Shown piece by piece: positions 25,015-33,234 of a stretch of DNA of 64,000 nucleotides. The notes under the pieces are model-generated. The model was not told the DNA's origin. It did no database searches and saw only the letters and a program-made list of their open reading frames with translations. The translations under genes and the position numbers were made by a program. How positions within the stretch are numbered: position 1 is the stretch's first letter; each line of letters opens with the position of its first letter. The stretch is from Microbacterium amylolyticum. GTDB taxonomy: Bacteria; Actinomycetota; Actinomycetes; Actinomycetales; Microbacteriaceae. Location: positions 310,001 to 374,000 of the forward strand of contig NZ_CP049253.1 in NCBI RefSeq assembly GCF_011046975.1, written 5' to 3'.

Positions 25015-26694
25015 TCACCGTGCGAGCCATCCCACGTCTTCAACCGGTTGGACGCCGAACAGGTCGAGGCCGGTGTAGGGCTCAGGCGTGAGATTGGCGA
25101 GCCCCGTCCTCACTGTCCAGATTTCGGGCCCGGAGTACAGGGGGAGAAGCCCCCAGGTCTCCGCCATGATCTCCGCTTCTAACTCGATGCCCGTGGCCGT
25201 CTGCAGGGCCTCTGTCGGAAGGGAGAGAACGTCGGAGATGCGCTCATCAATATCGGCAGACCCGGTTCCCGTGAGATTCAGTGTGCTCTCGGAACAGTAG
25301 AGCTGGCAGATCCAGGCGACGCCATAGGGATCGCTCGACGTGAACGCCAGAATGATCGCGTCCCAGTCCTTCGCCGCGAAGGTCGTCGACAATTCGTCCT
25401 GACGTCGCTGATCGATGACGACCTCGACACCGACGCCCGCCAGCTGGCGCTGCAGCATGCGCGCACGGTTTTCGATCGACGGGTCGCTTCCGAAAATCGG
25501 AAGCCGCAAAGACAAGCGTTCGTTGTCTCGGTACCGGTAGCCGTCCGACCCCAGAAGCCATCCGGCCTCGTGCAGTGTTGTTGCGGCCGTGAGGATGTCG
25601 TGGCGCCACCCGGAGGCGGAGAGCGAGTCCTCATAGCCCTCCTGGAACGGATAGAGGATGAACGATCCCGGTGTTTCCTCCGCGAAGTTCAGCCCCTCCC
25701 ACACCGTCTGTGCGATCGCGTTGCGATCAACGGTGTGCATGATTGCTCTGCGCACAGCGAGATCCGAGAGAGCGGTGTGATCGGAATTGAGCTGCAGCAG
25801 CGTAGTCTCCACGCGCTGCGCCCGATACGTCGTGACGTCGTCCATGTCGGCGACCTGCGCGAGGCTGTCTGCTGACCCCGTTCGCACGGCATCGAGTTCG
25901 CCCCCACGGAAGGCGTTCAACGCGGCGACAGCGTCCATCCGCTGGAACGTGATCGCATCGAGCAGGGGTTCGTTGCCCCACCACTTCTCATTCGGAACGA
26001 GAGTGATCGCGTCCGTGCTGGAGGAAGAGATCGTGTACGGGCCCGCTCCCCATTCCGGGTGTGGTTCCCCGTCGTACGCCGTATTGAATGCCTCAGCGGA
26101 ATTCACATCCGGGTGCAGGATGTCCCAGAACATGCCGCCCACCCACGGGTACTCGTCCTCGAACGTCACGACGGCCGTGCGGGGCGTCGGGCCCTGCTCA
26201 ACGGACTCGATTTTGGCGTAGCCATCGGTTGTGCGCGCCCGGAACGCATCGTCGCGTCCCGATTGCGCGATCCACGTGAGCCGAATTGATTCCCACGTCA
26301 TCGGCGTGCCGTCATTCCATGCGGCCTGGTCCTGAAACGTGATCCTGAGCTCGCGCTTGCCGTCGACAATGCTGTTTGTCCACTCGGACAAATAAGCGGG
26401 ATTGGCGTATGCCTCGCCATCGGGCGTCATGAGGATGAGCTGTGGGCTGAACCAGTTCCAGATGCGGCTCGTATCACCCGTCGCCTCGGCGTGCAGCGGG
26501 TTCAGCTGCGGGGGGATCTCCTCAACGGGCCAGACCACTTCACCACCGCGCTGCAACCGTGAGCGGTCAACAGGGTTGTAGTCGGCGCCGCTCACGGTGG
26601 CTGTCTCGAGCGGGAGCGCATCATCCGCTGGGGAACAACCCGCGGCGACGAGGAGGAACGCCACGAGCGCGGCGATGTGGGGCATAGTCCTCAC
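25015..26694 (-). CDS. ABC transporter substrate-binding lipoprotein (peptide/nickel family 5), shorter member
   Basis: A 559-residue family 5 extracytoplasmic binding protein. It has a short signal peptide with lipobox LVAAGC (Cys near residue 20), so it is anchored to the membrane as a lipoprotein. The mature part shows VWPVEEIPPQLNPL, AAWNDGTPMTWESI and GAGPYTISSS, typical of oligopeptide binders. GTG 26694 is preferred because AGAGGAG precedes it and it supplies a basic residue for the signal; ATG 26685 is an alternative. It faces away from the complete transporter and has no permease of its own. The ligand is unknown. Confidence 0.88.
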   Translation of the reverse strand: MRTMPHIAALVAFLLVAAGCSPADDALPLETATVSGADYNPVDRSRLQRGGEVVWPVEEIPPQLNPLHAEATGDTSRIWNWFSPQLILMTPDGEAYANPAYLSEWTNSIVDGKRELRITFQDQAAWNDGTPMTWESIRLTWIAQSGRDDAFRARTTDGYAKIESVEQGPTPRTAVVTFEDEYPWVGGMFWDILHPDVNSAEAFNTAYDGEPHPEWGAGPYTISSSSTDAITLVPNEKWWGNEPLLDAITFQRMDAVAALNAFRGGELDAVRTGSADSLAQVADMDDVTTYRAQRVETTLLQLNSDHTALSDLAVRRAIMHTVDRNAIAQTVWEGLNFAEETPGSFILYPFQEGYEDSLSASGWRHDILTAATTLHEAGWLLGSDGYRYRDNERLSLRLPIFGSDPSIENRARMLQRQLAGVGVEVVIDQRRQDELSTTFAAKDWDAIILAFTSSDPYGVAWICQLYCSESTLNLTGTGSADIDERISDVLSLPTEALQTATGIELEAEIMAETWGLLPLYSGPEIWTVRTGLANLTPEPYTGLDLFGVQPVEDVGWLAR

Positions 26695-27051
26695 CGGTGG
26701 GGACTCCTCTCGAGCGGGGTTTCCCCGATCTTGCCGCCGATCGCTGGGCATCTGGTGCACGGCACGAGGTGCGACACGCCGGTCACTGGTGACTTACGCC
26801 AAATTTGTCTCACTGTTCCCCGTTCTTCATTGTGAACAAGCTACATTCACACCTGCGCATCACCACGGTTCGATAACGGGATATCGCCCGGTAACACACA
26901 GGGAACATGCCGTGTGCAAGACTCCGATGTCGTGTGTGGGACTACCAGAGAACCTGGCCGCCGTACCCAGCAACAGCACCCTTACGGGCGCGAACCGCGC
27001 ACGTGAGGATATCGGCGATCCCGACACCCCAACACAAAAGGAGCACCCATT
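26695..27051. other. Divergent regulatory region between two peptide-binding protein genes
   Basis: This 357-base stretch carries no gene that I can support. It must hold the promoters of both flanking binding-protein genes. One visible palindrome, TGTGAA-N9-TTCACA at 26831-26851, could be an operator shared by both. A second weak one lies around CGATAACGGGATATCG (about 26871-26886). The Shine-Dalgarno of the plus-strand gene, AAAGGAG, is at about 27037-27043. I do not see convincing -35/-10 pairs. Confidence 0.55.
26831..26851. promoter_or_regulatory. Candidate operator palindrome TGTGAA-N9-TTCACA
   Basis: A perfect 6+6 inverted repeat between the divergent binding-protein genes. The half-sites resemble those of CRP-type regulators but the spacing does not, so the binding protein is unknown. 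Confidence 0.35.
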
Positions 27052-28800
27052 ATGCGTATGAGGCGCATCACAGCAGCAGTCGCGGCTTCGGCCGCAGCAG
27101 CTCTCGTCTTCTCGGCGTGCGCGCCGCCCGAGGCGGGCACCGACGGCGACAACGGTTCGGAAGGCGGCGGGAGCACCGTCTCGCAGTCGATCTCGTTGAC
27201 GCGCGGAGCAGTTGAATTCGCCGGTTACAACGGCCGAATTCCCTCCACCTACAACACCTACAACTCGGTCATTCTCGACCAGGTGCTCATCGGGTTCTCG
27301 TACTTCGGCCCTGAGGGTGAGATCGAGATGAACACTGACCTGGGCTCCTATGAGCTCGTCAGCGACGACCCGATGGTCATCGAGTACACGATCAACGACA
27401 ACGCCGTCTGGTCTGACGGCACGCCGATCACGGTGGCTGACTCGGTCCTGGCATGGGGCACACAGAACCCGAACCTCGAGCTCGATGGAGAGCCGCTGTT
27501 CAACTCGGTGTCGGTGGGTCTCGGTGACGAAGTTCCTGCTGGACCTCAGGGTGATGTCGACGGCAAGAGCTTCACGGTGGAGTACGCCGACCCGAACCCC
27601 GACTGGCGCCTGCAGACGTGGCTCAGCGAGCCCGCGCACATCGTTGCGGAGCAGGCGGGCATGTCGACGACCGAGCTCGCCGAAGCGATTCTCGCTGGCG
27701 ACAGCGACGCGATTGCCGACGCCGCAGAGTTCTGGAACACCGGGTGGAACTCGGCAACGGGAACACTCCCCGATGCTGAGCTGATCCCCGCGTCCGGCCC
27801 CTACACCATCACGTCGTGGGCAGCAGGCGAGTCCGTCACGCTGACCGCCAACGAGAGCTACTACGGTTCAGACTTCGGCCCCCAGAACGATGAGCTCATC
27901 GTGCGATTCGTCGCCGATGACGCAATGCCTCAGGCGCTGGACAACGGTGACGTCAACGTGATCGGCCCGCAGCCGACCGTCGACACGCTTGCTCAGCTGA
28001 GCGCAATGGACGGCGTCACCACCTACCAGCGCGACACGCTCACATGGGAACACCTCGACTTCAACTTCATCGACGGTGGGCTCTTCGCAGACGACCTGGA
28101 GCTGCGCGAGGCATTCGCCCTCTGCGTTCCGCGCCAGCAGATCATCGACACCCTGATCGCACCGATCAACCCCGATGCTCAGGTCATGAACGCCCGCGAG
28201 GTCTTCCCCTTCCAGGACGACTACGCAGAGGTCACCGACTTCTCGTATGACGGCCGCTACGACGAGGTCGACATCGACGCGTCCGCAGCGCTGCTCGACG
28301 CGTCCGGCGCCGACAACCTGGACGTTCGCATCGGCTACCAGGCACCGAACCCCCGCCGCAGCGAGCAGGTCGAGCTGATCAAGGCGTCCTGTGACCAGGC
28401 CGGCTTCAACATCATCGACGGCGGAAGCGAAGAGTTCTTCGCTGAGGGCGGCGTGATGGACCGCGGTGACTATGAGGTCGCGCTGTTCGCCTGGGCCGGA
28501 TCGGGCCAGATCACCTCGGGTGAGAACATCTACGCCACGGGCAAGCCGCAGAACTTCGGCAAGTACTCCAACGAAACGGTGGACGAAGCCTGGTCGAAGC
28601 TGATCGTGTCGCTCGACGAGGACGTTCAGCTCGAGCAGACGAAGATCATCGAGAAGGAGCTGTGGGACTCGCTGCACGGAATTCCGCTCTTCGCGCACCC
28701 CGGCGTTGACGCCGCGGCAAGCGACATCGAGAACGTCATTCCGACGGCAACCCAGGGCGGCATCAGCTGGAACGCATACGCCTGGCACCGCGCCGAGTAA
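27052..28800 (+). CDS. ABC transporter substrate-binding lipoprotein (peptide family 5), operon member
   Basis: A 582-residue family 5 binding protein. A basic signal peptide ends in the lipobox VFSAC (Cys near residue 23), followed by an acidic Gly/Asp-rich linker. The mature part shows NAVWSDGTPITVADSVL and SGPYTITSWA as in DppA/OppA. It captures peptides outside the cell for the permease and ATPase genes downstream. AAAGGAG stands 8 bases before the ATG. A long hairpin separates it from the permease gene, which probably keeps its level above that of the other components. The specific ligand is not readable. Confidence 0.92.
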   Translation: MRMRRITAAVAASAAAALVFSACAPPEAGTDGDNGSEGGGSTVSQSISLTRGAVEFAGYNGRIPSTYNTYNSVILDQVLIGFSYFGPEGEIEMNTDLGSYELVSDDPMVIEYTINDNAVWSDGTPITVADSVLAWGTQNPNLELDGEPLFNSVSVGLGDEVPAGPQGDVDGKSFTVEYADPNPDWRLQTWLSEPAHIVAEQAGMSTTELAEAILAGDSDAIADAAEFWNTGWNSATGTLPDAELIPASGPYTITSWAAGESVTLTANESYYGSDFGPQNDELIVRFVADDAMPQALDNGDVNVIGPQPTVDTLAQLSAMDGVTTYQRDTLTWEHLDFNFIDGGLFADDLELREAFALCVPRQQIIDTLIAPINPDAQVMNAREVFPFQDDYAEVTDFSYDGRYDEVDIDASAALLDASGADNLDVRIGYQAPNPRRSEQVELIKASCDQAGFNIIDGGSEEFFAEGGVMDRGDYEVALFAWAGSGQITSGENIYATGKPQNFGKYSNETVDEAWSKLIVSLDEDVQLEQTKIIEKELWDSLHGIPLFAHPGVDAAASDIENVIPTATQGGISWNAYAWHRAE

Positions 28801-28826
28801 TTCGGCCCTGACCAAGCTGGGTAACT

Positions 28827-28868
28827 GAGTGTGTGGCTCGGCTCCGCGAGGAGCCGGGCCACACACTC
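28827..28868 (+). terminator. Intercistronic hairpin between binding protein and permease
   Basis: A 19-bp stem with one G-U pair and a GCGA tetraloop lies 26 bases after the binding-protein stop. It has no T-run, so it likely acts as a partial terminator or mRNA 3'-end stabiliser that sets binding protein above permease. Confidence 0.7.
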
Positions 28869-28902
28869 GCACCCGCGTCGTTTCCGCTCAGAGGTAACAC
28901 AC

Positions 28903-30423
28903 GTGCTCACATTTATCGTGAGGAGATTGATCGCCGCCGTCGGCATCATGCTGGCGTCGTCTCTCCTCGTATTTGTTCTCGCCATCAATGCTGGCGACCC
29001 GCTCTTCGATCTTCGTGAGAGCAATGACCCGAACCGCGACACGCTGATCGAACAGCGCGTCGCCATGCTCAACCTGGACCTGCCCTGGTACCAGCGCTAC
29101 TTCCTCTGGCTTCGAGGTGTGTCCGGCTGCGTCATCGGCCAGTGCGACCTCGGCCAGAACCGCGTGGGACAGGAAGTCACCCACGTTCTCGGCGCGGCCG
29201 CATCATCGACGCTGCGGCTCGTCGTGCTCGCAACCTTCATCGCGATCGTTGTCGGCATCGCGATCGGTATTCTGACGGCCGTCCGTCAGTACTCGGGGCT
29301 GGACTACACCGTCTCGTTCCTGACGTTCCTGTTCTTCTCGCTCCCCGTGTTCTGGGCCGCCGTTCTCCTGAAGGAGTACCTGGCGATCGGATACAACAAC
29401 TGGATGCGAGATCCGTCGTTCTCACCCCTTCAAGTCGGTGTGATCGCGGTGATCGCGGGGTTCCTGATGCAGGTAATCCTCGCAGGATCACTCAGACGGA
29501 GGGCCGCCACATTCGCTGTCACCACGGTGTTCTTCGCCGTGGCGCTCCCCGTTCTCGTCGCAATCGATGCCTTCCGGAACCCGCAGCTGGGCTGGGTCGG
29601 CGTTGCCGCGCTGACGTTCGCCGTTGCTGTGCTGTCGACAACCATGACGGTGGGACTGCGCGCGAAGCAGGTTCTGCTCCCGGCACTCATCTCCGCAGCG
29701 CTCGTGAGCATCTTGCAGATCGCCCTGTTCAACGTGTTCGTGTACTACATGAACTGGATGATCATGCTGATCGGGCTGATCTTCGCCGTTGTCATTCCCT
29801 GGGGTATCGGCCACTTCCTTGGCGGCCGATACCGGACGATTGCCATTGGCGTCTCGATCACCACATCGGTTATAGGAGCCGCGCTGACCGTCATCGACCA
29901 TGTTCTACGCAACTGGTCCAGCTTCCTCGGCATGAAGCCTCGTCCGATCGCGACCATCGGTTCTCACACGCCGAACTTCTCCGGAAACTTCTGGCAAGTG
30001 GCGCTCGACCACGGCACCCAGCTGATGCTGCCGACGTTGCTGCTGACCTTGATCTCGTTGGCGTCCTACAGCCGCTACACGCGGACATCGATGCTCGAGG
30101 TCAACCGTCAGGATTACATCCGCACGGCACGCGCCAAGGGTGCTCCCGAGCGCATCGTGATTTTCCGTCACGCCTTCCGCAACGCCCTCATTCCCATCAC
30201 GACGATTGCGGCTTTTGACTTCGCCAGCCTCATCGGCGGCGCCGTGGTCACCGAGCAGGTCTTCGGGTGGAAGGGCATGGGCGAGATGTTCGCAACGGGC
30301 ATCCATCTGGCCGATCCGAACCCGATCATGGCCTTCTTCCTCGTGACGGGGCTTGCGGCGATCATCTTCAACATGCTGGCGGATATTTTCTACGCCGTCC
30401 TGGACCCGAGGATCAGGGTATGA
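28903..30423 (+). CDS. Peptide ABC transporter permease, DppB type with large extra membrane region
   Basis: A 506-residue inner-membrane permease. The first 160 residues (VRRLIAAVG start, LDLPWYQRY, STLRLVVLATFIAIVVGI) and the last 150 (YTRTSMLEVNRQDYIRTARAKGA, the EAA-type loop contacting the ATPase) are ordinary DppB. Between about residues 165 and 350 there is an insertion with about six further hydrophobic segments; ordinary DppB proteins are 310-340 residues. GTG 28903 is set by GAGGT seven bases upstream. Its stop overlaps the DppC-type gene by ATGA. The insertion is an even number of segments, so overall topology could be kept. Confidence 0.88.
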   Translation: MLTFIVRRLIAAVGIMLASSLLVFVLAINAGDPLFDLRESNDPNRDTLIEQRVAMLNLDLPWYQRYFLWLRGVSGCVIGQCDLGQNRVGQEVTHVLGAAASSTLRLVVLATFIAIVVGIAIGILTAVRQYSGLDYTVSFLTFLFFSLPVFWAAVLLKEYLAIGYNNWMRDPSFSPLQVGVIAVIAGFLMQVILAGSLRRRAATFAVTTVFFAVALPVLVAIDAFRNPQLGWVGVAALTFAVAVLSTTMTVGLRAKQVLLPALISAALVSILQIALFNVFVYYMNWMIMLIGLIFAVVIPWGIGHFLGGRYRTIAIGVSITTSVIGAALTVIDHVLRNWSSFLGMKPRPIATIGSHTPNFSGNFWQVALDHGTQLMLPTLLLTLISLASYSRYTRTSMLEVNRQDYIRTARAKGAPERIVIFRHAFRNALIPITTIAAFDFASLIGGAVVTEQVFGWKGMGEMFATGIHLADPNPIMAFFLVTGLAAIIFNMLADIFYAVLDPRIRV

Positions 30424-31496
30424 GTACCGACAACAACGGAACCGACAAGTCCGTGTCGACGAACACCACGTCAACGGACGTCTTTGACCTGGCAGAGGCA
30501 GAAGACGCCGCGCTGCGAAAGGGAGCCCCCTCGCGGTCGCAGGGCCAACTGATTATTCGGCGCTTCCTTCGTCACAAGCCAGCGATGATCTCCCTGGTGG
30601 TGCTCGTCGGAATCACGATTCTTGCCATCACCTCGGTGGGCATCGGATCCATCCCGGGATGGTGGGACAAGGACTACCGGGCGACAGGCCCGGTTATCAA
30701 CGGCGGCGCTCCGACTCTGAGCCTGATTCCCACCTGGCTCGGCGGTGAAGGCATCCGTATCGGCGAACATCCCTTCGGCCAGAACACAACGGGCCGTGAC
30801 TATTTCGCACTCGTCATGGTGGGCGCACAGCGTTCCCTGACGATCGCATTCGTCGTGGGCATTGTCGCGACCACAATCGGGGCTGTACTCGGTGCGGTTG
30901 CCGGTTACTTCCGTGGCTGGGTCGACTCCGTCATCATGCGAATGACCGACGTCGTCATCGTCGTACCTCTGCTGCTGCTGGCCGCGCTTGTCGGCCAGAT
31001 GGCGAGTCAGCAAGAGGGCGTTTTGATGCTCGCGCTTTTGCTCGGTCTCCTCACCTGGACCGGTCTTGCCCGACTCGTTCGTGGTGAAGTCCTGTCGCTG
31101 CGCGAGCGCGAGTTCGTCGGTGCCGCCCAGTCGATGGGTGCGGGACCACTGCGGATTATCTTCCGCCACCTGCTGCCGAACACGGTCGGTGTCATTGTTG
31201 TGAACGCAACGTTCTCGATCGCCGCGGCCATCCTCCTCGAAAGCACGCTGAGCTTCCTGGGATTTGGTGTTCAGGCTCCGGAAACGTCGCTGGGTCTTCT
31301 GATCTCGCAGTACCAGGGCGCCTTTACGAACCGGCCATGGCTGTTCTGGTTCCCCGGCATGGTGATCCTTGCCGTCGCCCTCAGCATCAACTTCATCGGC
31401 GACGGGCTACGCGATGCGTTTGATCCTCGCCAGACCCGCAAGCTCCGCCTCACCTGGCGGGAGCGTCTGCAGCGCGCCAAGGAGGTCACCGCATGA
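30420..31496 (+). CDS. Peptide ABC transporter permease, DppC type
   Basis: A 358-residue inner-membrane permease with a cytoplasmic, acidic N-terminal tail of about 50 residues before the first helix. Family signs are HPFGQNTTGRDYF, the EAA-type loop EREFVGAAQSMGAGP and LSFLGFGVQ, which are standard for DppC/OppC. It pairs with the DppB-type protein to form the channel. ATG 30420 and the stop at 31496 both overlap neighbours by ATGA, so the four genes are translationally coupled. Confidence 0.94.
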   Translation: MSTDNNGTDKSVSTNTTSTDVFDLAEAEDAALRKGAPSRSQGQLIIRRFLRHKPAMISLVVLVGITILAITSVGIGSIPGWWDKDYRATGPVINGGAPTLSLIPTWLGGEGIRIGEHPFGQNTTGRDYFALVMVGAQRSLTIAFVVGIVATTIGAVLGAVAGYFRGWVDSVIMRMTDVVIVVPLLLLAALVGQMASQQEGVLMLALLLGLLTWTGLARLVRGEVLSLREREFVGAAQSMGAGPLRIIFRHLLPNTVGVIVVNATFSIAAAILLESTLSFLGFGVQAPETSLGLLISQYQGAFTNRPWLFWFPGMVILAVALSINFIGDGLRDAFDPRQTRKLRLTWRERLQRAKEVTA

Positions 31497-33166
31497 GTGT
31501 GGAACAGAAGGACCTGGCGCTGAGTTTCCAGGATCTCGACGTGAAGTTCCACGTCGAGAGTGGGCTCGTTCACGCCGTCAAGGGGCTGTCTCTCGAGGTC
31601 GGGCGCGGCGAAGTCGTAGCGCTCGTTGGCGAGTCAGGATCGGGCAAGTCCGTGACGTCGACGACCGCGATGGGATTGCTCCCGGACAATGCCGTCGTCA
31701 CGGGTGAGGTGCGCGTTGGCGGCACCAACGTGGTTGGGCTGGACTCCGAGAAGGTGCGGAAGATGCGCGCGACGGAGGTCGCGATGATCTTCCAGGAGCC
31801 CATGACGGCCCTAAACCCGGTCCTCACGGTCGAACGCCAGCTCGTCGAGGTGTTCGAACTGCATGACGTGGCGTACGGCGCGGAGGCCAAGGCGAAGGCG
31901 CTCGAGATGCTTGAGCTGGTCGGTATTCCTGACGCGGCCAAGCGCATCGCGCAGTATCCGCACCAGTTCTCTGGCGGTCAGCGCCAGCGCATCGTCATTG
32001 CCATGGCCATCGCGTTGCAACCTCGCGCGATCATCGCCGACGAACCGACAACAGCGCTCGACGTCACGGTGCAGGCCGAGATTCTCGACCTGCTGAGGAA
32101 CCTCAAGGATGACCTCGACTCGGGCATCCTCCTCATCACACACAACATGGGCGTCGTCGCCGACCTCGCCGATCGCGTTGCCGTGATGTACCGGGGCCGG
32201 ATCGTCGAAACGGGCGACGTGAAGGATGTGCTCACCAACCCGCAGCACCCGTACACGCAGAAGCTGCTCGATTCCGTTCCTCGCCTGGAGAACATCCAGG
32301 TAACAGGAAACGATGCTCCTCCCGTCACCCAGGCGCTACCGCAGCGCGATCTGGTGCTCGAGGCAAGCGACCTCGCCATTGAGTATCGGATGCGTGGTCG
32401 TCGGTTCCGCGCCGTTGAAGACGTCTCGTTCGAGCTTGCCAAAGACGAGATTCTCGGTGTCGTCGGCGAGTCGGGTTCGGGGAAGTCGACCATTGCGAAG
32501 GCCGTTCTCGGGCTGATTCCCGTAGCGTCCGGTTCCCTGATGGTGCACGGCAAGGACCTGGCGAAGCTGTCGCGGCGCCAGTCGAAGAAGGTGCGTCGCC
32601 ATATCGGCGTCGTTTTCCAGGACCCTGCCGCTTCGCTGAACCCGCGTTTCCCGATCGGCGACATCCTGATCGAGCCGATGGTGATTCACAAGGTGGGGGA
32701 CAAGGCATCGCGTATGGCGCGCGCCGCGGAACTCCTCGATGCGGTGAGGCTCCCGCGGGACGTCGTCAACCGCTATCCGCATGAGCTGTCTGGGGGTCAG
32801 CGCCAGCGCATCTCGCTTGCTCGGTCGCTGATGCTCAAGCCGGCTCTGCTGATCGCCGATGAGCCGACGTCTGCGCTCGATGTGTCCGTTCAGGCCGCGG
32901 TTCTCGAAATGATCCGCGAATTGCAGGCAGAGTACGCCTTTGCCTGTCTGTTCGTTAGCCACGATCTGGCCGTCGTCGATCACCTCGCCGATCGCGTTCT
33001 CGTGATGAAGGATGGTCGCCAGGTGGAGCAGGGATCGTCATCGCGTGTTCTGCACCACCCGCAGGAGGAGTACACCAAGCGCCTTCTGGCAGCGGCTCCC
33101 GTTCCGGATCCGGAAGCTCAGCGTGTGCGCCGTGAGGCGCGTCGCCTGCTTCTCGCCCAGGACTGA
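31493..33166 (+). CDS. Peptide ABC transporter ATPase with two fused nucleotide-binding domains (DppD-DppF)
   Basis: A 557-residue cytoplasmic protein carrying both ATPase halves. Domain 1 (about 1-265) has GESGSGKS, FSGGQRQRI, ADEPTTALD and a His switch ITHN. Domain 2 (about 285-557) has GESGSGKST, LSGGQRQRI, ADEPTSALD and SHD. Each domain has the oligopeptide-type tail (PYTQKLL; EYTKRLL) that follows the ATPase core. Fusion of DppD and DppF is common in actinobacteria. It powers the transporter formed by the two permeases and is followed by a strong hairpin that ends the operon. Confidence 0.95.
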   Translation: MSVEQKDLALSFQDLDVKFHVESGLVHAVKGLSLEVGRGEVVALVGESGSGKSVTSTTAMGLLPDNAVVTGEVRVGGTNVVGLDSEKVRKMRATEVAMIFQEPMTALNPVLTVERQLVEVFELHDVAYGAEAKAKALEMLELVGIPDAAKRIAQYPHQFSGGQRQRIVIAMAIALQPRAIIADEPTTALDVTVQAEILDLLRNLKDDLDSGILLITHNMGVVADLADRVAVMYRGRIVETGDVKDVLTNPQHPYTQKLLDSVPRLENIQVTGNDAPPVTQALPQRDLVLEASDLAIEYRMRGRRFRAVEDVSFELAKDEILGVVGESGSGKSTIAKAVLGLIPVASGSLMVHGKDLAKLSRRQSKKVRRHIGVVFQDPAASLNPRFPIGDILIEPMVIHKVGDKASRMARAAELLDAVRLPRDVVNRYPHELSGGQRQRISLARSLMLKPALLIADEPTSALDVSVQAAVLEMIRELQAEYAFACLFVSHDLAVVDHLADRVLVMKDGRQVEQGSSSRVLHHPQEEYTKRLLAAAPVPDPEAQRVRREARRLLLAQD

Positions 33167-33175
33167 TCAATATTC

Positions 33176-33216
33176 GACGGCGGCCCCGCACCCTTCCCGG
33201 GTGCGGGGCCGCCGTC
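33176..33216 (+). terminator. Terminator of the peptide-transport operon
   Basis: A perfect 18-bp inverted repeat (GACGGCGGCCCCGCACCC and complement) with a 5-base loop begins 10 bases after the ATPase stop. Confidence 0.85.
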
Positions 33217-33219
33217 ACG

Positions 33220-33225
33220 TAGAAT
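33220..33225 (+). promoter_or_regulatory. Candidate -10 hexamer of lepA
   Basis: TAGAAT ends 9 bases before ATG 33235, directly after the preceding terminator. There is no Shine-Dalgarno, so a leaderless or near-leaderless mRNA is likely. Confidence 0.5.
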
Positions 33226-33234
33226 GGCCTGAAT

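Noticed and set aside
26831..26851. A CRP/FNR-type site
   Set aside because: The half-sites look alike, but the spacing between TGTGA and TCACA is about 11 bases, not 6-8, so I only list it as an unknown palindrome.
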